Part shown: piece after piece, positions 17,799 through 26,663 of the stretch | How positions within the stretch are numbered: the first letter of the stretch is position 1 | How the letters are laid out: the number at the start of each line of letters is the position of its first letter | NCBI RefSeq assembly: GCF_002243385.1 | Contig: NZ_CP016199.1 | Span: 1,512,767-1,559,651 of the forward strand | From: Mogibacterium pumilum | GTDB taxonomy: Bacteria > Bacillota > Clostridia > Peptostreptococcales > Anaerovoracaceae | Reading direction: 5' to 3' | Length of the DNA stretch: 46,885 bases | Notes under the pieces: generated by a model | Told to the model about the DNA's origin: nothing | What the model saw: the letters and a program-made list of their open reading frames with translations, nothing else | Database searches by the model: none | Made by a program: the position numbers and the translations under genes

Positions 17799-19164
17799 TA
17801 ATTTTCCCGTCCTTTCGATTGAAAAAAATTCTTATATCTCCAATAAGATATATGGATCCTAAAAAGAGCAGTACGTCTGCACCAGACGCAAGTGCCCTAT
17901 CAAAGGCTGTTTCTTCATCGCTGATGGCTGTCACAGCGATGCTCTCGTCTTCAAGAAGCGTCTTGAGCTCTTCTGCTTTGAGAGCTCTTGGACTTACAGG
18001 TTCTGTTGCAATCACTTCATGGCAATAAGCTGTAGCAAGCCCAGATTTGAGTATCTCTGTCATAGTCTGATACTCTTTGTCAGCAAAACATCCGAAGACT
18101 GTCAATATCCTTTTATCCTTGAAAATGGTCTCTCTAAGTTCCTTTAAGGTAGCCATCGCAGCTGTGAGACCTTGAGGATTGTGTGAACCATCTATAACTA
18201 TGTATGGGTTACTCCTGAGGATTTCGAAGCGTCCCATGTTTCTCGCATTTTCAAGACCTTGCCTGATTTCCGAATCATCAATAGCTATTGAACCGCGATT
18301 TCTAATACATCTCACAGCTAGCAATGCTGTGATTGCATTTCTAATCTGATGTTCACCTATGAGCCCTATCTTGACACCGTCCATCTTGACTTCATCATGA
18401 CCTTCAGTGAATTCAAAATCAAAGCTCATAAGTTCAGAATAGTCATTAATTTTGTATTCAGCAAGCGATGCGTCGATAAATTTTGCATTCTTTTCCTTGG
18501 CAGTATCCGATATGACCTTTTTTACTTCAGGTTCTGGAGATTCCGATACAACAGGAATACCTTCTTTGATAATCCCAGCCTTTGCCTCTATAATCTCGGT
18601 CAACGTATCTCCGAGCATGTCTACGTGGTCAAAGCCTATCTGGGTGATCACAGATACGAGAGGGTTAGAAATGACATTTGTCATATCCATCTTACCGCCG
18701 ATTCCCGTCTCGAGAATCACGATATCAGGTGACTGCTCCTTAAAATACATCAGCGCCGTAGACGTCAATATCTCGAACTCCGAGAAGTATCCGAAGCCTT
18801 CATCATTCACCTGTTCTGCAAAGGACATCACATATGTGGCAATCCTGCAGAAGTCATCGTCACTGATATACTGCCTGTCGATATCAAATCGCTCGTTATA
18901 CTCCATCACGTGCGGCGAAGTGAACACTCCTACTGAATAGCCAGCAGCTCTAAGCATAGATGCCATGAATTGACACACCGAGCCTTTCCCATTCGTACCT
19001 GCCACATGGATGACCTTAAGCTCTTTCTCTGGGTTACCTAGTAGCTCAAGGAGCCTTCTCATCCTCTTAAGACCAATCGGCCCCTTCTTGGCTGTCATGC
19101 TCCATATGCGCTGAATAAGTTCTTCACTTGCTTTATTTGCCACTTGGTACACCCATGGACTCAA
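17791..19164 (-). CDS. folC: Folylpolyglutamate / dihydrofolate synthase
   Basis: Mur-ligase-fold enzyme of up to 457 residues that adds glutamate to folates (and in many bacteria to dihydropteroate). Motifs: [16 protein letters not shown], the P-loop [28 protein letters not shown], the metal-site region [12 protein letters not shown], and the C-terminal DGSHNPQG. The start shown is TTG at 19164, which overlaps the end of valS by 32 nt. Other in-frame starts (GTG codons shortly downstream, ATG near 19100) are possible, and none has a strong ribosome binding site. It lies between valS and glyA in one leftward operon. Confidence 0.92.
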   Translation of the reverse strand: MSPWVYQVANKASEELIQRIWSMTAKKGPIGLKRMRRLLELLGNPEKELKVIHVAGTNGKGSVCQFMASMLRAAGYSVGVFTSPHVMEYNERFDIDRQYISDDDFCRIATYVMSFAEQVNDEGFGYFSEFEILTSTALMYFKEQSPDIVILETGIGGKMDMTNVISNPLVSVITQIGFDHVDMLGDTLTEIIEAKAGIIKEGIPVVSESPEPEVKKVISDTAKEKNAKFIDASLAEYKINDYSELMSFDFEFTEGHDEVKMDGVKIGLIGEHQIRNAITALLAVRCIRNRGSIAIDDSEIRQGLENARNMGRFEILRSNPYIVIDGSHNPQGLTAAMATLKELRETIFKDKRILTVFGCFADKEYQTMTEILKSGLATAYCHEVIATEPVSPRALKAEELKTLLEDESIAVTAISDEETAFDRALASGADVLLFLGSIYLIGDIRIFFNRKDGKINV

Positions 19165-21820
19165 GTCTCTTGATTACTGTTTCCAGCATTTCGCGATACT
19201 TATTGCCCTTCTGCTTCTCCTCTTCAACTACTGATGCAGGAGCCTTCGCAACGAATCCCTGGTTAGAGAGTTTCTTCTCTACACGAGCAACCTCATCTTC
19301 GAGTCTCTTCTTCTCCTTCTCAAGTCTCTTGCGCTCTGCTTCAAAGTCAACTAGGTCAGCTAGCGGAATCAGGAGCTCTCCTCCTGTGAATACTGCTGAA
19401 ACTACGCCATCAGGAGTCTCGCTATCAGTACTCTCGACTTCTATCTCTACAACGTTGGCTATTTTCTGAATGTGAGCAGAAATTGCTTCGATTGTGTCCT
19501 TAAGTGTATCTGTCTTGACAATCAGATTTAGCTTGCGACTAGGCGCAGCATCCACTTCTGTTCTGGCATTTCTGATAGCCTTGATGATTTCTTTGGCAGT
19601 CTCAATTCTTGCTACAGATTCAGCAAACGACTTAGCTTCATCATAAGTTGGCCATGACGCTGTAATGAGTAGATTATCCTCGCTCTCGGCAGCATCTGAT
19701 TCTGCTGGTAGATATCCCCAGATTTCCTCTGTAATAAACGGCATGAATGGGTGAAGTAGTTTGAGAAGATCCTTGAGAACGCTCTGAAGAACGAATCTCG
19801 CAGTAGCTTTATCTTCCTCATCATCACTCCATAATCTCGCCTTGATTAGCTCGATATACCAGTCGCAGTATTCATCCCAGATTAGTTCGTATATCTTCTG
19901 ACCCGCGAGTCCAAGCTCGAACTTGTCCAGCGAATTTGTAATATCTGCCGCCGCTTCATTTACAAGCGATATAATCCACTTATCTTCATCTCTGAGCACT
20001 GCCGCCTCAGTAGTTGCCATCGGCAGTAGGTTGCCGTCATCATCCTGAAGATTCATAATCGTAAATCTCGACGCATTCCAAAGCTTGTTAGCAAAGTTAC
20101 GTGAGGACTCGAGTCTATCCCATATGAATCGAGTATCGTTACCAGGTGTGATACCTGTGATTAGCATAAACCTGAGAGCATCCGCTCCAACCTTATCGAT
20201 TACCTCAAGTGGATCAATTCCGTTGCCAAGCGACTTACTCATCTTTCGGCCCTGCTCATCCCTGACGAGTCCATGTAGGAATACATATTCAAAAGGTGGT
20301 TCTCCCATAACTTCGCATGCTGAGAATACCATTCTGATAACCCAGAAGAATAGAATATCATATCCTGTTACCATTACAGAATTAGGATAGAAGTAATCGA
20401 GTTCTGGCGTCTTTTCAGGCCACCCTAGCGTTGAGAAAGGCCATAGTCCAGAGCTGAACCAAGTATCAAGCACGTCCTCATCCTGATGGAAATGTGTGCA
20501 TCCGCACTTAGGGCATGCGCTTGGCATCTCATGACTTACGACTATTTCATCGCATTCATCACAGTAATATGCTGGGATTCTGTGACCCCACCATAGCTGC
20601 CTCGATATGCACCAGTCATGAATATCGTTAAGCCAGTTTAGATAAATCTTCTCAAATCTCTCTGGAACATGCTTTAGCTTTCCAGACTTTGCCGCCTCAA
20701 CTGCTGGCTTAGCGAGTTCTTCCATCTTGACAAACCACTGATCCGAAAGCTTCGGCTCAATGGCGTTGTGACATCTATAGCACTTTCCTACTGGAATATT
20801 CAGATCTTCAATCTTAACGAGGAAGCTAGCCTCTTTAAGATCGTGTACCCACGCCTTACGGCACTCATATCTGGTCATTCCCTCGTATTTACCAGCTAGC
20901 TCATTCATCGTAGCATCATCATTCATACAGGACATGATTTCAAGGTCATGTCTCTGTCCTACGAGGAAGTCGTTAGCATCGTGAGCAGGAGTAATCTTTA
21001 CAGCACCAGTTCCCTTCTCTGGATCTGGATACTCATCTGCGATTACAGGGATTTCCCTGTTCAAAATAGGTAGAATTACTGTCTTACCTACTAAGTCAGT
21101 GTATCTCTCGTCCTCAGGGCTTACAGCGATTGCAACGTCACCGAACATAGTTTCGGGTCTCGATGTAGCAACGGTGATACCGTCACCGCCATCCTTTGCC
21201 GGATAACGGAAGTACCAGTACTTACCCTGCTCATCCTCGTGTTCAACTTCAGCATCAGATAAAGACGTCATACAGTCTGGGCACCAGTTTACAAGTCTGT
21301 TGCCTTTGTATATCATGTCCTTCTCATAGAGTCTAATAAAAAGCTCTGTTACAGCCTTGTTGCAGCCCTCGTCCATTGTAAAACGCTCTCTACGCCAGTC
21401 GCAGGAGTCTCCGAGCTTACGGCACTGCTTCGTGATTCTGCCGCCATACTCCTCTTTCCACTTCCATGCGCGCTCGAGGAACGCCTCTCTACCTATGTCT
21501 TTCTTATCCTTGCCGGTCTCTTCACGGAGAGCGTTGTTAACCTTAACCTCAGTTGCGATACTAGCGTGGTCGCTACCAGGTAACCACAGCGCGCTGTATC
21601 CCTGCATTCTCTTCCATCTGATAAGGATATCCTGCAACGTCTGGTCAAGTGCATGTCCCATATGAAGTTGCCCTGTGATGTTTGGAGGCGGCATAACTAT
21701 GCAGTATGGCTTCTTGTCCCTATCCACCTCTGCGTTGAAAGAACCATGCTCCTCCCACATCTCATAAATACGATCTTCAAAATTCTTGGGATCGTACGTT
21801 TTAGCAAGATTTTTACCCAT
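19133..21820 (-). CDS. valS: Valyl-tRNA synthetase
   Basis: Class I aminoacyl-tRNA synthetase of 895 residues. The HIGH-type motif is in PPNITGQLHMGHALD (about 45-60), the KMSKS loop in GRKMSKSLGNGIDP (about 520), and the CP1 editing domain contains TSRPETMFGD and GTGAVKITPAHD. A C-terminal coiled coil rich in Glu/Lys spans about 835-890, as is usual in ValRS. GGAG precedes the ATG at 21820. The 88-nt gap upstream is too short for a T-box leader, so valS is probably transcribed with the alarmone synthetase and folD genes or from a simple promoter. Confidence 0.97.
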   Translation of the reverse strand: MGKNLAKTYDPKNFEDRIYEMWEEHGSFNAEVDRDKKPYCIVMPPPNITGQLHMGHALDQTLQDILIRWKRMQGYSALWLPGSDHASIATEVKVNNALREETGKDKKDIGREAFLERAWKWKEEYGGRITKQCRKLGDSCDWRRERFTMDEGCNKAVTELFIRLYEKDMIYKGNRLVNWCPDCMTSLSDAEVEHEDEQGKYWYFRYPAKDGGDGITVATSRPETMFGDVAIAVSPEDERYTDLVGKTVILPILNREIPVIADEYPDPEKGTGAVKITPAHDANDFLVGQRHDLEIMSCMNDDATMNELAGKYEGMTRYECRKAWVHDLKEASFLVKIEDLNIPVGKCYRCHNAIEPKLSDQWFVKMEELAKPAVEAAKSGKLKHVPERFEKIYLNWLNDIHDWCISRQLWWGHRIPAYYCDECDEIVVSHEMPSACPKCGCTHFHQDEDVLDTWFSSGLWPFSTLGWPEKTPELDYFYPNSVMVTGYDILFFWVIRMVFSACEVMGEPPFEYVFLHGLVRDEQGRKMSKSLGNGIDPLEVIDKVGADALRFMLITGITPGNDTRFIWDRLESSRNFANKLWNASRFTIMNLQDDDGNLLPMATTEAAVLRDEDKWIISLVNEAAADITNSLDKFELGLAGQKIYELIWDEYCDWYIELIKARLWSDDEEDKATARFVLQSVLKDLLKLLHPFMPFITEEIWGYLPAESDAAESEDNLLITASWPTYDEAKSFAESVARIETAKEIIKAIRNARTEVDAAPSRKLNLIVKTDTLKDTIEAISAHIQKIANVVEIEVESTDSETPDGVVSAVFTGGELLIPLADLVDFEAERKRLEKEKKRLEDEVARVEKKLSNQGFVAKAPASVVEEEKQKGNKYREMLETVIKRLESMGVPSGK

Positions 21821-21908
21821 TTTTTACTCCTAAATTCCTATTATTCTATCTCTACGGCTTCATATATCTAGCTGTAAAGCATTCGCTATATGTTCAGCTC
21901 AAGTGCGT

Positions 21909-22604
21909 TTATTCGTCAGAAAAAACTTCGTGTCTGATATTCTCCATCCTATTATCCACATCTGCGAGTATCTCTGAACATATCTTCAGCTTGTTCTGAA
22001 GCTCCTCGCTCAGTGCACCTTCATTCTTGTACTTAAGCTCATGTTCCAAACTCGCCCACGTATCCATGGCGATGCTGCGGAACTGCATCTCAACGGGAAT
22101 CGAGACTTTTTTGCTGACGAGAAATATCGGAACCTCTATGACAACATGTAAGCTCCTATAGCCGCTTTCCTTAGGATTTGAGCTGTAGTCTTTAATCCTT
22201 ATAAGCTTGATATCCTCCTGCTTGAGCAACAAGCTCGATAACCTATATATATCATCTCTATAATTGCAGACAACTCTAACACCTGCGATATCATAAATCT
22301 GCTTCCTAATCTCTGCGAGGTTATTAAGCGGATCTTCTATGCCATATCTCTCAGCCTTGTCGAATAAGCTGTTGACCGACTTTAGTCTGTACTGAATGTG
22401 GTGAATAGGACCATGATCATCATGCTGCTTGAAATCATCGTCGAGAATTTCCAGCTTAGTAGAAATCTCTTTTATCGCAGCCTCATACTCGAGTCTGATG
22501 TCAGCGATTTCTTGAAAAAAAGCGTCTTTATCTCTTACAAGCTCAAGCTTGTTTTTACTCAATCTTTCAGGATTGAGTATCTCGTTAGTAATATTCATTC
22601 CCAC
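21909..22604 (-). CDS. Small alarmone synthetase, RelQ/YjbM type
   Basis: GTP pyrophosphokinase of 231 residues with only the (p)ppGpp synthetase domain. Landmarks are HGPIHHIQYRLKSVNSLF, DIAGVRVVCNY, KDYSSNPKESGYRSLH (G-loop region) and VEMQFRSIAMDTWASLEHELKYK. No hydrolase (HD) or TGS/ACT domain is present, which separates it from long RelA/SpoT. It would make ppGpp, pppGpp or pGpp in response to stress, often wall stress in Firmicutes. The start may be GTG at 22604 (AAAGGA six nt before) or ATG at 22598. It sits between folD and valS and is probably co-transcribed. Confidence 0.92.
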   Translation of the reverse strand: MGMNITNEILNPERLSKNKLELVRDKDAFFQEIADIRLEYEAAIKEISTKLEILDDDFKQHDDHGPIHHIQYRLKSVNSLFDKAERYGIEDPLNNLAEIRKQIYDIAGVRVVCNYRDDIYRLSSLLLKQEDIKLIRIKDYSSNPKESGYRSLHVVIEVPIFLVSKKVSIPVEMQFRSIAMDTWASLEHELKYKNEGALSEELQNKLKICSEILADVDNRMENIRHEVFSDE

Positions 22605-22656
22605 TTTACGTCCTTTAAAATCAAAGTTTGTTGTAAGACCTATTAATCAAATATCT

Positions 22657-23520
22657 CTAGGCACGCTCTGCCGCTTTCACTACGTTGCGTAGGAGCAGTG
22701 CAGTCGTTACGGTGCCAACTCCACCTGGAACAGGTGAATAGCTTAGTGATGTAGGCATACCCTCAGTTTCTAGCGCGCCGGAGTCAAAGTCGCCTGCGAG
22801 TTTTCCGTCCTTGCCAGTGCCTGTGCCGACATCTATGATTATCTGTCCGTCATGGAATAGCTCTGGGCTATATGACTCAATCTGGCCTGTAGCGAGTACA
22901 ACAACATCTGCTCTCTCACAAGCTTCTCTAAGATTCTCATCTGTAGTTCTGGTATGGCACACAGTAACCGTTGCATTAGCATTCATCATCATGAGCATCA
23001 GCGGCTTACCTACTCTCATGCTTCTGCCCACAATTGTTACCTGCTTACTTTTGAGGTCAACACCGTAGAATTTCAGTATCTCCATGCAAGACTCCGCTGT
23101 GCAAGCGTAGAATGCGTTAGGATCATTTGCAAAAAGACTTGCATAAGAAGCATCAGTAATCGCATCAATATCCTTTGCTGGATTCAGGAGCGCACGTAGG
23201 CACTCACCGTCGATTCCTTTAGGAAATGGCATCAGCATGATGATTCCATCAATGTTATCATCGTTATTGATCCTTGTGAGTTCTTCCTCAGCAACACTCT
23301 GAGACACAGTCTCTTCGAGAACTACAGACTCGCATTCTATTCCATATTTTTCCGCTCTCTTGATGATAGCTCCCTCGTAATACTTCTCTCCATCGTCCTC
23401 GCCGATTCTGAAAGTAGCAATCTTAGGAGCATTGCCTGCTTCAGTTAGCGCATTAACTCTTGAAATAATATCCTGATCTATGGCATCCCTTACGGGTGCG
23501 CCCTTTAGTAATGTATGCAT
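22657..23520 (-). CDS. folD: Methylenetetrahydrofolate dehydrogenase / cyclohydrolase
   Basis: Bifunctional enzyme of 287 residues. The catalytic Tyr/Lys lie in KYYEGAIIKRAEKYGI, and the family blocks appear as MPFPKGID, NPAKDIDAI, the Rossmann motif VTIVGRSMRVGKPL and SYSPVPGGVGTVTT. Several blocks deviate from the common form (for example PFPKGID instead of PLPxHI; CTAESCMEIL instead of PCTPxG), so it belongs to a divergent branch. I place the start at the ATG at 23520 because GGAGGAA lies 9 nt before it; a TTG eleven codons upstream (23553) is less likely. Works with GlyA in the tetrahydrofolate cycle. Confidence 0.9.
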   Translation of the reverse strand: MHTLLKGAPVRDAIDQDIISRVNALTEAGNAPKIATFRIGEDDGEKYYEGAIIKRAEKYGIECESVVLEETVSQSVAEEELTRINNDDNIDGIIMLMPFPKGIDGECLRALLNPAKDIDAITDASYASLFANDPNAFYACTAESCMEILKFYGVDLKSKQVTIVGRSMRVGKPLMLMMMNANATVTVCHTRTTDENLREACERADVVVLATGQIESYSPELFHDGQIIIDVGTGTGKDGKLAGDFDSGALETEGMPTSLSYSPVPGGVGTVTTALLLRNVVKAAERA

Positions 23521-23615
23521 ATCTACTGTTTCCTCCGTATTTTTAACGTACAAAACCGACTAATATTATAGCATAGTGACAAAAGAATTAGTACATTCTT
23601 TAAGCCAAACGACAA

Positions 23616-23648
23616 AAGTGTTATTACATAAAACATGCAATAACACTT
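23616..23648 (-). terminator. Terminator of the RNase H fusion gene
   Basis: AAGTGTTATT (23616-23625) pairs with AATAACACTT (23639-23648), with inner CAT/ATG pairing. On the minus strand it is followed by TTGTCG after a short T-run. It lies 62 nt past the end of the fusion gene. Confidence 0.75.
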
Positions 23649-23710
23649 ATTATTTTAATTAATTTAAAAACACATTTTGTGTTGGCTTCCAGTAGGTATT
23701 TCGAAGCTCC

Positions 23711-25087
23711 CTACTTATTGAGAACCGCCTTTGCGAGCGCATCCGCAAGCTCGTTGTATTTATCGCCAGAGTGACCCTTGACCTTTACAAAACTAATTTT
23801 CATAGATTTGCGGTTCTCGCGAATGTACTCTTTGTACGCTCTCGTCATGTCGAGATTAGCCTTCCATTCATCGTCTGCCCATTTCCCAACGCCAAGATAA
23901 TCGTGGTAGATGACAACCGAATCTATTCCATGCTCCTTGCAGTAATTAATCGCTAGCTCTGCACCCTTGATTTCACCAGCGACGTTTCTTAACTTGCTAC
24001 CAGCGTCATCAGTATAGAGTTCGTTAAGCTTTACAGTCTCACCATCTACAAGGATTACCGCCCCAGAAGCATAATGTCCCGTCGCTATATCGTAACTGCC
24101 ATCGACATATGCTTTTACGATACCATCATCCTTCAATGGTGCATTGGGTTCAGCTTCTTCCTGTGCGAAGTAGTTCGGTTTAAGCTTCATGCTTTCAAGC
24201 ACTTCTGAACCAACAAACTCCTCTGCTTCGCTAAGTCTTGCAAATCCTTTATATTCAGAATTCGGGAAGCCGTCAACCTGCATCTTGCACTCATCCCAAG
24301 TACCATAGATACCCGGAATCCTTCCGACTTTTACCGCATAAAACTTTTTCTTAGCCATTTTACTTTCCTCACTTGCCTTGAACTTTTTGAGAAATGATTT
24401 GCGATGAATCGGAGAAATTCCGAGGTTGTGTAGACCATCATAATGAGTAGCCGTTCCGTACCCCTTGTTGCTAGCAAATCCATACCCTGGATATTCAGTA
24501 TCAATCTCTTTCATAAATGAATCTCTTGAGACTTTTGCGACTATCGACGCTGCCGCGATAGAGTAGCATGTAGCATCACCTTTTATTATCGGCTTCTGTG
24601 CTATGCCCTCAGCCTCTAAATCTACCGCATCTATTAGTAGCATTTCGATATTTTCTCCGTCTGGAAGCTTATTCTGCACTTCTGTAATAGCACGGTGCAT
24701 CGCTAACTTCGTAGCATTAAGGATGTTGATATCATCGATTTCTTTTGCCGTCGCAATACCTATTCCGTAAGCTACTGCACCTTCACATATTTCCTTGTAA
24801 AGCTTCTCTCGCTGCTTCTCACTTACCTTCTTGGAATCATCAACTCCAGGCACTCTAAAATCCGATGGCAAGACAACACATGCCGCATAAACAGGCCCAG
24901 CAAGCGGTCCGCGGCCTACTTCATCTATACCCGCGATATTTTTAATTCCGGACTCACGGAGCTCATCTTCAATCTGAAGTAGCTCATGCATCCTTTTCAT
25001 TTTCTTCTCTTCACGTTCTTGCTTCGTCATAGTTAGATTCTCAACTCTTATAACAGCGCAGGCACACCCAGCTGCGTTACATTTCAT
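23711..25087 (-). CDS. RNase HII - RNase HI fusion (with hybrid-binding domain)
   Basis: One 458-residue frame encodes two RNase H families. Residues about 50-240 are RNase HII: GIDEVGRGPLAG (Asp55, Glu56), LIDAVDL (Asp153), KGDATCYSIAAASIVAKVSRD (Asp171). Residues 244-292 are an RNase HI N-terminal hybrid-binding (viroplasmin-type) domain, KKFYAVKVGRIPGIYGTWDEC. Residues about 322-458 are RNase HI: YVDGSYD (Asp329), AGEIKGAEL (Glu372), YHDYLGVGKW (Asp396), KGHSGDKYNELAD (His439, Asp449). All catalytic residues are present in both halves. At the junction, GAGGAAAGTAAAATG is a ribosome binding site plus ATG (24358) in frame, so RNase HI may also be made alone. The start ATG lies 1 nt after the rbgA stop. 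Confidence 0.9.
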   Translation of the reverse strand: MKCNAAGCACAVIRVENLTMTKQEREEKKMKRMHELLQIEDELRESGIKNIAGIDEVGRGPLAGPVYAACVVLPSDFRVPGVDDSKKVSEKQREKLYKEICEGAVAYGIGIATAKEIDDINILNATKLAMHRAITEVQNKLPDGENIEMLLIDAVDLEAEGIAQKPIIKGDATCYSIAAASIVAKVSRDSFMKEIDTEYPGYGFASNKGYGTATHYDGLHNLGISPIHRKSFLKKFKASEESKMAKKKFYAVKVGRIPGIYGTWDECKMQVDGFPNSEYKGFARLSEAEEFVGSEVLESMKLKPNYFAQEEAEPNAPLKDDGIVKAYVDGSYDIATGHYASGAVILVDGETVKLNELYTDDAGSKLRNVAGEIKGAELAINYCKEHGIDSVVIYHDYLGVGKWADDEWKANLDMTRAYKEYIRENRKSMKISFVKVKGHSGDKYNELADALAKAVLNK

Positions 25088-25088
25088 A

Positions 25089-25976
25089 CTACTTCTGATT
25101 TAATCTCTCCAGTGTGATGTTGCCTATGATTCCAGCTCTAAATTCATCTAGAATCGTACGACCAGTTCTCTCGTAGTCGATGCGCTTTCCAGACTGGATA
25201 AAGCCTCGCTTTAGAGCAATCGCTTCCATGTCAGCTAGTACAGGATCTATAGGTTCTCCATACTCGTTATATTCTTCCTCGTTATCACCCATAAGACCGT
25301 CAAGCTTATATCTCGCAATAAGTTCATCCGGGTAGTTCGCTCTAAGAACCTTCAGTAGTTCAAATGCGAGGTCTTGCACATTCAGAATCTCGTCCTTGAT
25401 ACTTCCGCAAAATGCAAGGTTGAGACCTACATGAGGATCCTCGAACTTCGGCCAGAGAATTCCCGGTGTATCGAGAAGCTGCATGCCGTTTTCAAGTGTA
25501 ACCCACTGCTTTCCCTTGGTAACACCAGGTCTATCTCCTGTCTTGGCACTTTTCTTGCCGATAAGTCTGTTGATAAAAGAAGACTTGCCAACATTAGGCA
25601 CTCCTACAATCATCATGCGAAGCGGTCTCTTGAGAGCACGTGCCTTATTTCGCTCTATCTGATACTTATCTAAAACCTTGTAAAAAGCTTTTATATTGTC
25701 ACCATTTCTGGAATCGACAGGCAGCGCAATATCTCCAGCCATCTCAAAATATCGCTTCCACTCGTCAGTCGCTTGCTTATCGGCGAGATCGCACTTTCCG
25801 AGAATTACCACACGTTTTTTGCCAGAGATTAGCTCATCTATTATTGGGTTTCTACTAGATAGCGGAATCCTGCTATCTACTATTTCTACTACGAGATCTA
25901 CAGCCTTGAGATTCTCCTGTATGAGCTCGCGTGTCTTCTTCATGTGCCCTGGATACCAGTTAATGTTATTAATCAT
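25089..25976 (-). CDS. rbgA: Ribosome biogenesis GTPase RbgA (YlqF)
   Basis: Circularly permuted GTPase of 295 residues that acts in late assembly of the 50S subunit. Motif order is G4 (LGKCDLAD) before G1 (GVPNVGKSS), then G2 around RPGVTKG and G3 (LDTPG), which defines the YlqF/YawG group. The N-terminus INNINWYPGHMKKT is the family signature. I chose the ATG at 25976 because TAGGAGA lies just before it; the open frame to 26009 has no such site. It lies between rplS and the RNase H fusion, a common Firmicute arrangement (rplS-rbgA-rnhB). Confidence 0.95.
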   Translation of the reverse strand: MINNINWYPGHMKKTRELIQENLKAVDLVVEIVDSRIPLSSRNPIIDELISGKKRVVILGKCDLADKQATDEWKRYFEMAGDIALPVDSRNGDNIKAFYKVLDKYQIERNKARALKRPLRMMIVGVPNVGKSSFINRLIGKKSAKTGDRPGVTKGKQWVTLENGMQLLDTPGILWPKFEDPHVGLNLAFCGSIKDEILNVQDLAFELLKVLRANYPDELIARYKLDGLMGDNEEEYNEYGEPIDPVLADMEAIALKRGFIQSGKRIDYERTGRTILDEFRAGIIGNITLERLNQK

Positions 25977-26051
25977 ATTTTCTCCTAAGAAAAATGCATA
26001 CCACAGCAATCTGCCGAGGTATGCATCATTATCCTTACTTGTAAGCTAAAA

Positions 26052-26393
26052 CTAGTTCGCCTTCTTGATTCTTGCAGCCTTACCTGTTCTCTCACGCATG
26101 TAATTAAGCTTAGCTCTTCTAACGCGGCCCTTCTTAACTACCTCGATCTTGTCAACCTTAGGTGAATGTATTGGGAAAGTCTTCTCAACACCGATTCCCT
26201 GTGCAAGTCTTCTTACAGTGAAAGTCTGAGAAATGCCGCCATTCTGCATCTTGAGTACGTATCCTTCGAATACCTGGATTCTCTCTCTCTGTCCCTCGAT
26301 AATTCTAACGTGTACCTTTACAGTATCACCGACATTGAACTCAGGAACATCATTCTTCTTATAGTCCTGTGTAATCTGATCTAAAATATTCAT
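26052..26393 (-). CDS. rplS: 50S ribosomal protein L19
   Basis: Ribosomal protein of 113 residues, normal length. Recognisable segments are [55 protein letters not shown] and the basic end [21 protein letters not shown] strong AGGAGGAATAACG site precedes the ATG. It is the first gene of rplS-rbgA-rnhBA, with its own promoter (26494-26522) and a structured leader. The usual upstream partners rimM and trmD are absent here. Confidence 0.97.
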   Translation of the reverse strand: MNILDQITQDYKKNDVPEFNVGDTVKVHVRIIEGQRERIQVFEGYVLKMQNGGISQTFTVRRLAQGIGVEKTFPIHSPKVDKIEVVKKGRVRRAKLNYMRERTGKAARIKKAN

Positions 26394-26487
26394 CGTTATT
26401 CCTCCTCCCTCTCAAAGACGTTCGTAGCATGTTTCTTCTTCGAGCTTCGCTCGTTACTTGCATAGCTAGAGGACCGTCCGTAATAAC
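26394..26487 (-). ncRNA. Structured 5' leader of rplS (possible L19 autoregulatory leader)
   Basis: Between the inferred transcription start (near 26487) and the rplS ATG, the minus-strand RNA can fold. TAGC-ATG (26461-26468, one bulged base) pairs with CATGCTA (26425-26431), enclosing the hairpin CGAGC-GAA-GCTCG (26441-26453). Firmicute rplS genes are known to carry short leader structures used for autoregulation by L19. Correspondence to that family is inferred, not tested. Confidence 0.4.
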
Positions 26488-26493
26488 TTTTGT

Positions 26494-26522
26494 ATGATAT
26501 CATACCCCTACTGTTATTGCAA
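26494..26522 (-). promoter_or_regulatory. Promoter of the rplS operon
   Basis: On the minus strand TTGCAA (26517-26522), a 17-nt spacer and TATCAT (26494-26499). It lies between the terminator at 26552-26583 and the leader. Confidence 0.7.
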
Positions 26523-26551
26523 GGGTTAAAAGCCCATTCTGTTAAATCAAG

Positions 26552-26583
26552 AAACATACAGGAGTAATTGCTCCTGTATGTTT
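26552..26583 (-). terminator. Terminator of the SulP-phosphatase-patatin operon
   Basis: A 13-bp stem (26552-26564 with 26571-26583) has a 6-nt loop and is T-rich on both sides. On the minus strand it is 80 nt past the patatin gene and followed by CTTGATTT. Confidence 0.8.
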
Positions 26584-26663
26584 TCTTATTTAGTTGCTTT
26601 TCTAACTTCTCGTGAGCTATGTACAAACACGCACATGAGTATGTACATAGTCGTTCACAGCGA

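Noticed and set aside
21821-21908. T-box leader of valS
   Set aside because: Only 88 nt are available between valS and the upstream gene; no specifier stem or T-box sequence is visible.
26396-26626. A 76-codon frame upstream of rplS
   Set aside because: It covers the terminator, promoter and leader of rplS and has no family resemblance.
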